In this document: positions 1 to 14,135 of the stretch, one piece after another
Position numbering within the stretch: the stretch's first letter is position 1
How the letters are laid out: every line of letters begins with the position of its first letter
Source of the DNA: Lutjanus erythropterus
Taxonomy: Eukaryota > Chordata > Actinopteri > Lutjaniformes > Lutjanidae
Direction of reading: 5' to 3'
DNA: 64,000 nt
Assembly (NCBI GenBank): GCA_020091685.1
Contig: CM034613.1
Location: forward strand, 21,364,801-21,428,800
Translations under genes and position numbers: made by a program
Notes under the pieces: generated by a model
Databases searched by the model: none
What the model was told of the DNA's origin: nothing
Seen by the model: only the letters and a program-made list of their open reading frames with translations

Positions 1-660
1 TAGACAGCATAGCATACCTACAATAGAAAATCAAAAATACTTGCACGCTATGGTATATTTCAACACTTCCAGGCAGGTATTTGCATAGAATTTCCAGCAT
101 GTGTTGAACTTATCCGGTGCATGCTCTACCTGAAGCACCCTGCAGCTCACACAGCAGGTGGTAAGTAGTTCACCGTTCTGTGCGAAATAAATGGCACTGC
201 CGGCTCAGGCCCACATCACGACGCCTGTCAGTCTCACTGAGAGGTGAACTTTGTATTGCAGTAACAAAGTACAGTATGAGAATCTCGGGAGACTTGAAGC
301 TGCTTCAGATAGTAACGTGGCTCATGGGAGGTGGCTCATTAACCTGGATCCAGACTCGCAGCTTTGCAGGACGTCATGTTGACTGAGGCAAAAAGGTTAT
401 TGGATGTAGGACACTGATTGTAATGCTCGTGTTGCAGAGTATTATCACCATTACATGAGTTTAATTTGACAGATGCTTACATTGTTTGCTATGCAGACAG
501 ACAGACCTTTAAAGGAATGTAGGGTTCAGGGTTTTGCTCAGGACATTTTGTCATGTGGACCCCATGATAAATGGATGGCCTGCTGTACCAGCTGCAGGCC
601 CCTGCCCCTGAAGCCTTCACAAACAGCGTCACCACTGCTTTTATGAGCTATAACCTAAAT

Positions 661-1291
661 TTAAAGTTCCTGTGAAGTCAAAATCAATATTTAAGTGGTT
701 TAATCACAAATGCATTGCACTATACATCACTGTCTTTTGCTGAAAAGCGATTAAAAACTGTTGATGGGGCATTACCATATTCCCATCTAATGAAACATTT
801 TCTCATTTATGACGCAGCAGAGCATAGACAGAGAATACATTCATTCACTGACGCGGACTGGAGTGTTTCTGGGGGCTGCGGCTCACTGTACAAAAACAAC
901 TTTATGCACTGATTTGGGTGAAACTGGATCAAATTATGTGGAAAATATGTTTTAAGTTTCCCCTCTGATATCCTTCAGCTGCTCAGTTTCAACTTGGCAA
1001 TTTAATTATAGAGTTTCCTGACGGACAGATAGCTTTAGCTTACTTGTTGCTAAAGCAACTAACTGAGGAGGCTGTTTTAGTCCAGGTCTGGTCCTGAAGA
1101 GTCAGCTAATATGGCCGCTCTCCTTAATACAGCCATTGAACGCCACAGCTGCATAGCAAGGTGGCGTAACCTACATTCAGCATTTTTAGCTACTCTAAAC
1201 GCAAACCAACGGCTGTGAAAAGTCCCTCCGAGCTGCTTGTTTTTACAGGAAATATGAAAGCACTTAGCTAACTGCTTCACAGGAACTTTAA
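661..1291. mobile_element. Short inverted-repeat DNA element (MITE-like)
   Basis: The left end reads ttaaagttcctgtgaag and the right end is its reverse complement (cttcacaggaactttaa), giving terminal inverted repeats of about 17 bp around 630 bp of non-coding sequence. There is no transposase frame inside. This is the layout of a non-autonomous DNA transposon. Confidence 0.6.
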
Positions 1292-3539
1292 GGTCGAACC
1301 TTTATCAGCCCAGCAGCAAATCTGACAAAGAGACATGGTGCACAAACCTCTAAAACTTCTCAGTGTCCTAAACATTCACAAGTACACTGGAGCAGATGTG
1401 TATTTTCACATAAAAGCTCAGAAAAAATCCATGGAAAAACAAGTATTCTGTACATTATCACAGTAGGGAATTTGGGTCATTTCCGAAAAAAAATATAATA
1501 TATTAATATAAATTTTTGCATTTATATAAGTACTAGAAAGTAGAACACTTTAAAGTCAACTTTTGTGTTTGTGCATCATTTGCATGTTACATTCAGCATA
1601 AATGATCATTATACTTTCATGTTTGCAAAGAAAATGTATAAAATATGCATGAGGTATTCTGATTTACAATCTCATAACATTTCCACTCAGTGTGCCCGAT
1701 TCATTAAAACATAACAGACACCAGCGCATGACTGCACACAAACAGCTCATCAACCTCTGAGTGCAGAGCAGCATGAATCCAGATGAATGGCATTATCGAC
1801 TGAGATAATCTTTCTTCAGCACTGTGCGCTGGAACAGGGGGAATAAACACCCTTACCTTTAAATCATTAGTCGCAAATCTTGTGTCTAGTTTTTTGTATC
1901 AACACTGAGTACACACACTTACTTGAATTCAGCATAATGACTTTTTACTGGTTCAGTTGACCATTTACTAATCCCCACTTCCCTTAGTTACTGTTGCTAT
2001 GCCTAAGCTTTTTTTTTTCTTATTTAGCACTGCACATGTATCACTTACAACATTAATGGTGGCAAATTCACCACTAAAAATTCATTGTCAGTTTTGATAC
2101 AATGAATATTTCATTAGAGTAGACTTGACCAGAATTTAAACTTAAATAAAACACTAATGAAGAAAAATAACACACAATACCCCTGTCCTTAACTTAGTTA
2201 CTATGTAGCCTACATTAACATGCTAAACTAGTAAGTCGAGCATGCTAACACAGTCATAGCTTACAAACATCTATTTTTCATAATGCTAATAGTCTTGTGC
2301 TTTTTTATTTGTTAAGGTTAAAAGACTAAAAGAGGACAAAATCCTCTAAAACCTTGAAATATTGAATATCACAAAGCTTGACAGGCCTGCCGTGCCTAGT
2401 TACGGTTGCTAAGCTGTAATTATACAATCACTGCGTGGAGAAAAGGTTCAGCAAACAGCTAATTATTTCATAAATTTGGATCACTTACTTCCACTTTTAC
2501 CATACCAGTGCATGGCAAATCTTACCGAACCATAATATAATTGCCACTTATCAGAGCGATGACAGTTCTCATAATTCAAAACTGGGCCACAAAATAACAG
2601 CAATGAAGTACGCAGACAAGCGCAGTTTATATCATCACGCCACAGTGTCCCAAACAAGAACCTCCATCTAAGACTAGAAATTAGACAAACCTATTTTCAG
2701 GCAGCCATACGGAGCATCAGCGCCGTTTATCAAGCTGTCGAAAATTACAATTTAACCAGCCGTCTAGCCTGCTCGGACCATATCAAATGACCGCTCAATT
2801 AAATTAAAGTGCATAGGGTTGCCTGTCTCACCGCTGGGTTTTCCAGGCCTTAACTGTGGCTTACACAGCTGTTTCTACCCTCTTCTTCATCAGATACGAG
2901 GGGAGGGGCCCCTGTCTGTGCTGCGACCAGACCATGAGGCAACTCGATGCATATCAATCCATCTTTACTGAGAAAGACGCACTAGATGAATGCACATGGT
3001 TCACAGGTATGTTAAACTGGCAAACTGCCACTTTCCCAGGGCGCTATATTGTTTACTTGAGTCGTATTATTTAATTGCATGTTCTAGATTAATTGCATGC
3101 TAACAGGGAAAGAAAAAAAAAAGTATATTGAGGGGGAAAATACTCTTGCATAAGCTTTAATTAGAAAACCGCGCTCTACACCATTTTTAACATCACAGCT
3201 TGTTGAGAAAATTGAGAATGAATGGCTTCAATACATATATTTCATGCCTTCTCCCTCTCTTAATTTAGAAAATTAAATTAACCAAACCACAATATCTTCA
3301 AAAACCTTTGCCACTGGTAATAGATCGAGTTACTAAATCTACAGCGAGGGACTGCAGGGTGTCACGCACGGCTGCATGTCTCTGTGGCGCTGCTGTCTCT
3401 GCATACATGCGTAGATGAGCGGGATCATCCGCCAGAGTGCCTATTTTGTGATGCAGTTGTGTCCACGGGTGTGCGACAGCGTGTTTGTGAGTGCACATGG
3501 GCTCAAGTGTTTGCTCGGTGTGTTTATGACCCCCTCAGA

Positions 3540-3970
3540 TCTGCAGCATTACTCATATTTCATGTCACATTTAGCACAAGCTTGGAGGAGGAAGAGCCGG
3601 CTGGCAGAGGGCAAGTCCCCTGGTGAGCGGTGGCAAGGGGGAGGAGGGTGGGGGGGGCATCGAACAAGCCGACGAGATCTCAAGCGAGACATTCTTGTAC
3701 CTTAAACTGGACACGGAAGTGGGGAAAAACAAGAGGGTCCCCTTAACTGACAAACACACTGGACGTCTCATGGCGTTTGGCCCAGCGGACAAGAAACACC
3801 GACAGTCTGATCCAACCGTTTGGACCATTTTCAACCTCTCGGTGGCGCCCCAGGGGAGTCTGGGAGCATGCAACATCTGGCCAGCCGCTGGGCAAACCCT
3901 GCTTGCCGCCATCACTTTTTCCACTTTGAGAAATCGCCTGAATCCCTGCTGTCTTTGGATAGCTTGAAGG
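3540..3970. other. GC-rich island with overlapping open frames and a G-quadruplex-like run
   Basis: This island stands out from AT-rich surroundings. Frames are open on both strands (3623-3967 plus, 114 codons; 3571-4095 minus, 174 codons). Neither resembles a known family, and the overlap suggests base composition rather than coding. A G-rich run at about 3641-3657 (five, two, three and eight Gs with short gaps) could form a quadruplex. A first exon of a non-coding RNA or a regulatory element are alternatives. Confidence 0.35.
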
Positions 3971-4934
3971 ATTGCTTGCTTGTTTTTGCTGAGACTAAAG
4001 GGTTTGAAAATTGAAAAGAGGGCACTCCAAAATGTTAGTTCTAATAAATGTTGTGCAACGACCGTAAATAAATGTTCTGAAAGGATTACTGCCAATGATG
4101 TGTTGGGTGTAGATTGCTATAGCTTGCTTTAAACCCTGGATATTAAAGCAAAACAAAAACAAATGCCATTTCACTTGTGTTAGGGACTGTGCAAAAATTA
4201 TTTGAGTTGTCAAAAAGCATATTATAGTTTTTATAGTTTTTGTATCAGGAAACATTTGCATGACTACAACATTTTTTCACCTCAGTCTATGTACTTCAAT
4301 TTTTTGGATCAATGTTAGAATCTCACCCCTGTGAGCACCAGACATCCCGCAGTCCTTATGAGGCAGTTCAAGCATGTTTAAAGCCCCTCTTCACTATAAT
4401 TTTTGTTTTTGCTGCAATTTATATTTTATTTAAACCTTCCCTTGTGAGGTTCTCTATATAAAGAGTTTAAATAGTCATATCAATACATTTAGTTTCATGT
4501 TTTCTACGTAACAAGAGTGCATTTTGACATATGCAGAGGACAGCAACAGTCCCGTCCCAAAGGCTTAATGCAGATATGCCCATTTTGAGAAACCCCAAAC
4601 GTGGATGTTAAATGTGATTTGTGATTAAACATTATCTCTAGCAAAGATTGTGTCATGTTTTTGCAACCAACACAAGCTAGAGCTGGTGCTCAGGCCCACA
4701 CATTCAGTGCAGCAGTGACATCTGTTCATTTAGAAGCTCATGGGTCAGAAATAGAGGGTGGGATATTTAGTAAATTTGCTGTAAAATGGATAATTGTTTA
4801 TTATCACTTCTAATGTGATGGCGTAAATTTTGAAAATGTACTGAATGTTCTATTAAAATAATAACTGTTTAAACTGGGAAACATCATCTAAATTTGTTTT
4901 GCCTTGTTATTAAATGGTCAATATGTCAACTCCA

Positions 4935-5580
4935 CTAGTCTTTCTCACATTAACTCAATAAGGACAAACAGATTTAGACATTGTGAAGTAGTGTAGGATC
5001 ATGGGAGTTGTTAAATTCATTGTTAAACAACCACCATATAAAAAACTCTCTGACATGACTCAGGCAAAAGTTTTAATCATGTTATGTTTAGTCATATTTG
5101 CAACTGCGACTTAAACTACACTTGAGTCTTTGAGTTTCAGACACCTTAAAAAAAAATCAAAATTTTTGACGATGAGATGTTAACATCATTATTATTTTTC
5201 GATATACAAATTCTGGAGACTTTCTAACTCAAAGTTTATCTAAAGGAGAAAAGTGAATGATCTCAACAAAAGATTATAAGTTGGTAAAACTTTTTCGAAG
5301 CTTGAGTGGGGCTCAAAACTCAATAATGAATTGAGGTAAGTTGTCTTAAAGTTTGCATTTTTTCACCCTTTTTGGTTTACAGTGATGGCAACTAACAATT
5401 GTCTAGAAAAGGTTATCAGGAAACCCACAGTTACCTTGAATAAATGATGGATTTCAATGTGTTTGAAGAGTGAGGGTTGGGGAGGGGAAATATTTTGAAT
5501 GTTCACAGCTCAAAAAATATATAACATACTGTATGTTGAACATTTTAATGCTGAAATGGTGCATACTGTAGCTTTAATCA
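4935..5580 (+). repeat. Dispersed repeat, longest of three related copies
   Basis: Segments such as 'ggatcatgggag', a 'tgactcagg' block and 'acattttaatgc' recur in the same order at 13858-14135. The later segments recur at 6760-6860. The shared order marks copies of one interspersed family. No coding frame is visible. Confidence 0.5.
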
Positions 5581-6149
5581 TTAAATTGTACAAATTTCTT
5601 ACTGGAATGTCACTTTAAGATATTGGGGGGAGAATATTGGGTTGTTTTTTTTAAAGGAGAGTGTCAAATGAAAATGTTAACATTTAGGAGGGTCTTGTGT
5701 TTTTAAAACACGCTCCAATAATTTTCATACAGTCCCTTGCTGGATTAGAAAATGACAAATGACTTGGTGTCAAGGTAAGCTGTTTTTGGACTGAGAAAGT
5801 GAACACAACATGGAACAGCCCTAAGCTCATGCTGCCCTCAAGTCTGTGGACTTACAGTAAATGATGCATGCACACAAATAAAATAAACAGACTCAGCAAA
5901 CGCCATACATGCATTGTTTTCAAAATTAAAGACATCTTGTCAGGGATGCCCATGAATGGTGGCAAGACCATATTAACCATAGTTTGCATGTCAGGCACAC
6001 GCTGGTAGAATTATAGCTTCCTGCCATGGCACATCCCAATGCCTTTTTTTTTTTTTTGCACACCAGCCTGTTTTATTTGTAGTGCCTGTTCTTATTAGGC
6101 TGATGGAGTACAGAGCAACAGCATCTGTGGCCCTCACCCCCTATCCTCC

Positions 6150-6250
6150 ATGCCTGCTAGGGCTGAGAGGCCTGGGGCACAAAGCCACAGGCGGTGGGGA
6201 GTGAGGGGGGTGGGAGAGCATGCGGGGAGCGCCTCAGGGGTTCCTAGTTC
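6150..6250 (+). other. G-rich run with quadruplex potential
   Basis: Four runs of three or more Gs lie within about 45 bases near 6193-6230, enough for a predicted G-quadruplex on the plus strand. No gene is evident around it. Confidence 0.35.
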
Positions 6251-6589
6251 TCTTTGCCTGTCTGGAGCCCAGAATTTCCATGAGACGGGTGAACGCTGGC
6301 ATCATCGTGCTTTAGTTGGTGATTTGAAATTGATGACAGACACTGGAAAATCAGTCTTACATTCAAAAGGAATGAAATAAGAATTGTTTCATGGAGACAG
6401 GCACTGGGGGCTAAATTGCATTCTAAATCAGAGAGCATGTATAATGTAGTTTGCATTTGACATTTTGCGAGCATCCTGCCAATAATGGTTCAAAAACACT
6501 AAATACTGAGTATATATCAAAAGTTTAACCTGGAGACCTTTAATAAGACAAGCTGCTAAAATAAACAGAATATATTAAAGGTGCCCTGT

Positions 6590-6860
6590 GAAGTTTTCTT
6601 GTAATTAAACAAAAGTTATGTTTACATTCAAAGTAACTCACCAGAACTCATTGTGTGTATCCTTTTAGTCTCACAAACTTGTTGCATGCTAGCGACAGCT
6701 AGCAGGAAATGCATCGTTACCTTGACAAAATTAGGTAGATTAGATTAGATTTCTCTGCGTGTGAACATTGTTGGAAACATCTGGGATAATTTAAGCAGAC
6801 AACTCAACATAACATATGTTTAGCTAGTTTTTAGACATTTTAATGCAGGATTTTTAGGAT
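6590..6860 (+). repeat. Related dispersed repeat
   Basis: Its right part ('tgggataattta', then 'actcaacat', then 'acattttaatgc') matches the 3' part of the copies at 4935-5580 and 13858-14135. Confidence 0.45.
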
Positions 6861-9800
6861 TTTTCTTTGTATTATTATATCAAAATTTCAAGCCTCTTTT
6901 CACTTGTGAATATGTCATGATACGGACGCTAGATACTCCCAAACTGGCTGTATCATTGAGACTTTAAGTCTATCAACACTTGCACCAGTGTTTTTAGGTA
7001 TTTTAAATTATTTAATTCTTTACATCCATGTTTACCAGCTAGTGTTGTTTTCTTCCGTGCTTTTGTTGGTACATTTCAGCCTATCTTACAAGTCTTGACA
7101 CGCCACCTGTAGGCTGATCTAATGTGAAACCACCGGAGAGAATGTGTGTATTAAGTCACCAGGTGTCCAAATAAAAAGCCCCATAGTGCTATTTGAGGTA
7201 CGCAGAAAAACATCAAATCGGTGGCCATTTCAGTCACAGAAAAATCACCATACTGAACAGTGGACCAGCTGTTCCACATGGGTGTCACATTAGAAAAGGC
7301 CCCCCTTGTCTATTAGAGTCTCTTTGAATATTGGCGGGTCAGGGATGAGTATGTGGGCTTGTGGAGGGAAGGCCGAACTTAAGCCATCACAAAGGAGACT
7401 TTAGTGGGAGGATGACCGCAACCTTCAATCTCGTGTCAGAGGGCACCCAGAGGATAAAGCGCCGAGTCTGTGAGCCGTCTTTTGTGGAGGATTTGCCACC
7501 CACCTCTAACAGAGGAGCAGTGGATCCGGGGAGAAGGAGCATCAAAAGGAACCAACAGCAGCGATCCCCACCTCCTGCACCGGAGGTTACAGGGCAATCC
7601 AAGGAGGGGTAATGTTGTATAACCACCACCACCAAAAGGTCCCTCATAGGTGCAGAAACTCAAGATACTTGAGCCTGCAAATGTAATTCTTATTAATTCT
7701 TTCATTCAGTATTTAAAATAACAAATTTGCCTCCAAGCAGGATAAAGTGAAAGGATCTACATGACGAAACTGGAGGAGTGCAGTCAAGAGTGCAGACCTC
7801 CACCAGGCAACAAATAGTGGTGGGGGGTCAACAAAACTGTTGCACACATGGCACCACACTCATACCTGTCCCCCCCTAAACAATGACAGGTAGGAACTAA
7901 TTAGCTCTTAGACAAGAGGGACATGAAGAAGAAACTTAAATACTACACATGTAAATGTTAAATTAAAATACTAGTTAAAATGATATAAATGATAATGAAA
8001 TAATTATCATATATAACACTATTTATAATAGCAAACTTAATTCTGCAAGTCCATAATAATGTTGTGAAATTATAGTCCAGTAACCAGTATCACATTCAGT
8101 TTTTCAGGTTTACAACAAATGAAATTTAATGAAAATCTGTCCAGAATTAAGCCAACTGCAGTCCATTTTGCAGTGAAGTCTGCATCTCTCATTTGTTTAT
8201 TAGCAGACCTTGAATGCTCCATGGTAACTGTGCAGATGCTAGAGCTGGGTATCACTCCCCACTACCAAATTACAGTACCAGTGCCCTTAAAGTGATACAG
8301 ATACCAACTCTGTACTCTATTCAATACCTTTTTTACACAGCTCAGCTGTCCATCCTTTATTAGGTGCTTCATCATGTTAGTCATATTCAGGTTTTTTCCT
8401 GAAATATCACCTCCCCAGTTTATGCATTTATTTTCGCCACAGGTCTCTCTGGTAGATGCATAGCGTATTAATCTTGTATCTTGCCTAACTTTAGTGGATC
8501 ATAACATATCAGGTGTGGAATTAATCTGCAAAGCCTCAGATTTAAGATGAAATTAAACTTTTCTATGGATGTTGGTTTGTGAACGGCAAAAAAGGCCAAA
8601 ATTATGCCTGCGACAGATTAGGTAAACCATGTTTTTAGCCTAGCAGTTGTTGATGATTTACTGCCCCTGTTAAGAGGAGCGAGGAGTCTGCAGTTGTCAT
8701 CATATAGGTTATGTATAAGGTTTATAGGGGTCCTTCTTTTTTTAAAAAAAAAATTGTCTCTACAACCTCAAGGGGTCCTTGAACATACAATCATATGTGC
8801 ACTGAAAAAAATTTAGGCTGACGGGTCCAGCAGTATGCCAGATTAGCTGCAGACAAGCTCCAGTGCTGTTGGTCACTCACACGTGCACGCACAAGACCAA
8901 CTGCATGAGGACACAACAATAAAATAGATATGCTGCCTCAGACCTTCCCTCAAACATCACACCTGAGTCCATACATAGAGGACCAAGAAAAGTTTTAATG
9001 CACAGCAGCACATTCAAAAGAAAAAAACATTCCACTATAATAAAACAACTTGGGTGACACTGATTGACGAGGAGCTGATGCACAACAAAGTATCTCGGGG
9101 CATAAAACTACACCAGAATAACTTTGCTCCACCTTTAAACGGTTTGAATTTCATTGTCCAACTTTACGCTCTGATGACGCAGAAAGAGCAATGAATCCGA
9201 AAAGGAAACATTAATTTTATTACAAAACACAGCCTATTTTTGGAGCAAATGCATGTCAAATAAAAAAAAAAAGGAGACAATTATTTTATTCAACTGTGGG
9301 GTGTGCCTTTATGTTGTGGTGATGGAAACCCCTTCATTTAACTCCAAGTAGTAACCGAAGCAGCAGCCAAGGCAGGATCTCCAAGCTTCCTACTTTATAA
9401 TTCCACACAAAATGACGATTGAGGATCACCGCCAGGAAATGTTCAAGGACACGTGAGACGAACCATTAGGCATGAGCATTTTCTGTTCCCCTCCATTCGT
9501 TTGGCCCCGTCTTCATCCTCCCAGCCTGAGGTACTTCAATCTCCAGCGGAGTGCTGTTGTGACATCGCTCATATAAAAATCATGTCATCTCCTCTCCATT
9601 CAGAGTGTCCCCTCAGGTTAATGTATAGTAAAAGGAGGAAAAGTGTGCCACCCTTTCAAACCCCACAGTCATTACGAGCGCTTTCAGCTGGCAAGCCTCA
9701 TCATCTCCCATAAAAACTGCTGTGTCAAAGGTATAAAGAGACCATCTGTGCTATTTCCAGCATCCTGCCCTTTAGAATAAACCTCGTGTGAGAATTGAGA

Positions 9801-12800
9801 ATTAGGGCAAATGCACCACTTCTTATAATTCATCATGATAAATCACGTCACGTTGCAATTTATTGGGACTGATGTAAAATCTGAGCTGAATGAGTCTAGC
9901 TTTTCATGCATAAAACGACTCCTGCAAGATGTTATTCACTGCGTGGAGTACATTATCCTCATGATTTACATGTAGATACCCTGTCAAGCAATTTGGCAGC
10001 AATCAAAATCATAATTGCCCATTCACCGTTGCCTCCAGGCGAGGCTTCCCAGGCTCCGGCTTTCGTCTGCGGCCTGCCTCGCTCACAAAGGCCGCCTAAC
10101 CTGACTCACCTAACCAGAAGCATCTGGTCTCAGTGGCTACCTGGAAGTCTGCTTAGCTTTACCTAGCACTCAGTAATTACATGGCCATTAGGGCACCTCC
10201 CAGCACCAAACCACACAGAGGGCAAAATTCAAAAGCTGTCAGTGATTAATTACCAGTTGCCCACTGAGTTGAGGATATCTGAGGGGATTGGCACAAGTGT
10301 AATTGTATCAGGCCACTGGGATTACACACTTTGTGAGGCGGAAAAGGGGGAGTGTAACCCAGCTTGGCCAACAGGAGTTGAAAAGGAGTGATGGGTTGAG
10401 AGTTTTGTGAGCTGTGTGTGTAGTTTTGATTCTCCTTAACTGATTCATATCTAGACTTGAGAAGTCGAAGCAAGCCAAACAGATATAGCTGCATCTGCTT
10501 CTGGTTTTATTTTGAAATCTTCAGATATAACAGCCAGCCGATGTGACCTCCCGCCGCCCCTTTGCCCTTGACAAGCAGTGACGGGTGTTTAGTGGGAAAA
10601 AACAAGCACATTACAAGTTGTTCGTTTCTGTTTTCTCAAGAGCACTTTGGCCGGCGTTTAGCTGCCAGGCTTTTTGAAGCGTTAACTCAAGAAATGCAGC
10701 AGAATGGGAAAAGGGGATGTAAGGGGTGGGGTGGAGGGGTGTTGAGGCGTATGAGTGAGTAAACAGGGAAAGAGCAAAGCACCAGTGCTTGCTGACTGCA
10801 CATTTTATTATAGTCCCATTAAACAACAGGCCCTGCTAGGAATGCAGATCTCAGGGGAGGAGAAGGTACGCGAAAAGATGAAAATGAAAACTGCCCGCCA
10901 ATGCTGAAACAATTATTAGGAGCCGCGCTTCACAGTGTGCCACACTGAGTGGGTGTGACTTCCGAGACTTCAAACCAACTTTGCTTTTCCCCCCACAGAC
11001 CCAAGACTATTTACACCAATTGTATGGTATAAAAACCGTTTGTCAAACGGAGCAGTTAGCTTCAACATGAAAATGGTGCGGTGTCCGTTCTTAAAGGAGT
11101 ATTCCTCCAATTTAGCATTGCACTTTTACTATATAACATAGACATGACATGAGCTTAACAGTGGAGGAAAAAAGTATCAAAATCAATTTAATTTTGTTAT
11201 GCTAGTAGCATCTAATGTAGCCTCGAGCTGCTAGCCTCAAGTAGAGATTAGGAGCGGTAGGCAGGCTTCTTTTTAACTTTCTAAGTTTGCAGGTAATTGC
11301 TCATAAACCTAAGTACTGGACAAATTTAATTTTTTACCTGATGATGGTGCTGGATGAAAAGTTAAGCCAGGGGGATCTTTAAAGTTGCTACCACTCATTC
11401 TAAACTAAATATTTCACGCAAAACCACAAATGTCAATCTCTTAGTGGCTCCAGAGGAAAAGACCTTGTTTTCCATATCTGTGACTTAGTTTTGTTGAGAT
11501 TCTGAAGCTTGAAACCAAAGTTAGCTTGATAGCTATATACTGAGGAAGATAAGCTGAGAAAACAACAGCGCAAATAACAACGGCACAATTGAAATCAACA
11601 CTCGCATGGCACCGTCCATCAACATCCTGGTGATACAAGCAGCAGATGAGCAAGTCTGCTGCATTACTTCTTTGACAACTGTGAACGTCTTTACAAAATC
11701 TCACGGTCATCCATCCAATAGCTGTTGAGCTATTTTCGCCTGGACCCAAGTGGTCGACTGCTCGACGGACACTGCCATCCCTAGAGCCACGCCTACTGCG
11801 GCTAAGAACAATCTCAGGTTCAGACCCGATCACAGCCAAAGTGTGAAAATGCTTTTAGCCGCTCAGACGCTAATAACTGAGTGCTAAATGACAGCGATCC
11901 CAGACACTGTTTGGATGACAAATGGCACCATAAAAAAAAATCGACCTTCATTAAGCAAGAATTACATCAGCATGAATAAAATATGCTTTAAGTTCACAAC
12001 AGACTTTCTTTGATAAAGACGGCACAAACTTCCACTGATTCAGAAGCAACCTATAAAACATCCTGAAGCTATGGACCATTGCTCTGTCTTTGCAACCACT
12101 CCATCTTCTTTGACAGCAATAAAGTGAAGACTGTGAAAAGCACATTACGGCCCTCCCCTCAAAGGGAAAAAAAAGCCACATCTGAGCCAGAGGCTGTCTC
12201 CTAGACAGAAGAGAGGATAAATATTGAGTGAACCCATTCAGCATTCATACGGTACAAAGATATTTGGCCTGAAGAAGCCCACTCAAAAGCATTAGCAAAG
12301 TTGCATGTGTAATATACTTACACAGCATGAATGTTCCTATATCAGACTACATATTCTATAGGCTACTGATGATATATGTGTTTTTTATGGAACTATAGTT
12401 CAAAAACTAAGGGATAAGTACAAGACATGGAAAAAAAAAACTGAATCAAATTTGGGAATGCCAAGAGTTCCACGATCAAGCTCGGTGCCGCCTCGGTTTC
12501 AGCGTCGTCGCGCTTCATTTGATGTGAAATGTTTTCATTGTTTTATTTCTGCCCTTTACAGAAATGTTGTGGGAGAAAATAAATAGCAGACATATGATAG
12601 GGATTGAGAACAGAGAGCAGCGTGATTTTGAGAGTCTCATTATGGTTAATACTTCCAGTACTTCAGGCTCAGTAATTCAGACGTTCCCACTCAGCAGATG
12701 AGTCACTCGCAATTGATAAACCACTTTATTTAGGATTATTGCTTTCACCAGCCTTGTTTCTTCTTTCACTTATGTCTCATTATGACAGATGTAATAATCA

Positions 12801-13857
12801 TTTGCTGTATGGATCTCGTCAAGGGGGAGTCTGTTCGTTTGATGGAGAGGTCAGAGGTCAGGGACAACAACAGAACTGTCCCTGGTTTTCATAAGGATTC
12901 AACATCTTTCCCAAGGACACTTCCGTCCTGCAGCGCAGATGTTTTCGGACACCTGGACTGTCCATCCACAAGACTACTCTGCACAGCATCATAGTCGGGA
13001 CTTTTCCAGAGAGGTCACTTGCAGTATGTTCACACTTATTGTATCACACTCCCACCCGGATTTGATCTCTCTTCGTCAAACTTTCAAAAAACTGTCAAAG
13101 CTTGTCAGTGTCCTGCAGCATGGCGTCCATCTACTGCAGTGGTTCAGCAGTTAAGTCCACCAGAAACAAACATAAGGTCCACATATGCCTCACTGAGAAC
13201 ACTTGGAAGCGTTACTCACATGTACAGTGACATGTTATTTACAAAGGCAAGATATCGCACTTCATTCTGACATCAAGGACTCCTTTTATCCACACTGAGA
13301 AGGACTGAGGAACCTGTTTGACAAACCTTTGCTATTCTGAAAACTGATGATCGTCAGCGACCTTGCAGACTTTTCATAAGAAAGAAAGCACAAAAAGTTT
13401 CGAGCAAACTCTTCAAATGTACATGTCTGATGGAATCCTAAAGAAATTCAAATCACTCTCCTATGAAAACCTGTATCTCCACAGTGTCAGGTTTTTATGC
13501 GCTTTGTAGAAATGCTCTTTTCAGATAATCTGCTGGTTTTCTATGTTTTTAGCTTAAGAAATAGGATACATTTACCACAATCCTTCTGTTTATCTGTAAA
13601 GTGTAACTATTCTCAAACCACGACCAAAACCACAATACAAAAGTCCACAGTCTTGAATTGTGATTCCCATCCTATATTCCATATTCTGGCATACTTTACC
13701 CCTAACATGAGTAGTATGTACCCACTAATATTCAGATAAGTTATCTTATGTAGACTGGTTGCATTTTCCTTAGCAAGGTTTATTTCTGTTGACTTAGTTA
13801 ATTTATGCAAAGTTAATTTAGAAAGTTTATAAAGTAAAATATGTAAGTTCTACTACT

Positions 13858-14135
13858 AGGGGTCTCTCTCACATTAAACCAATCACAAACAAGGTAGTTT
13901 GATGATGCCTTGAAGAAGCATGGGATCATGGAAGTTGTTTTACTCACTTCTAAAAAACAAAAACACCATAGCTGATGAAAATCTGTCTGGCGTGACTCAG
14001 GTGGAAATCATGTCATGTTATCAGTTTCTCTGTGTTTTGCATTTGGGATAATCTAAGTACACAGCTCAACAAAATATATAACATGTCAAGCTTAGACATT
14101 TTAATGCCAAAATGTTAAATAGTATAGCTTTAATC
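13858..14135 (+). repeat. Dispersed repeat, internally shortened copy
   Basis: It shares ordered blocks with 4935-5580 ('cacattaa', 'gggatcatgg', 'tgactcagg', 'acattttaatgc', 'tagctttaat') but is much shorter, which suggests an internal deletion. Confidence 0.5.

Noticed and set aside
3571-4095. 174-codon minus-strand frame as a protein gene
   Set aside because: It matches no family, overlaps a plus-strand frame of similar length and lies in a GC-rich island. Kept only as a finding.
7361-7647. Overlapping plus and minus frames of 83-89 codons
   Set aside because: There is no recognisable domain, no clear splice borders, and both strands are open to a similar degree.
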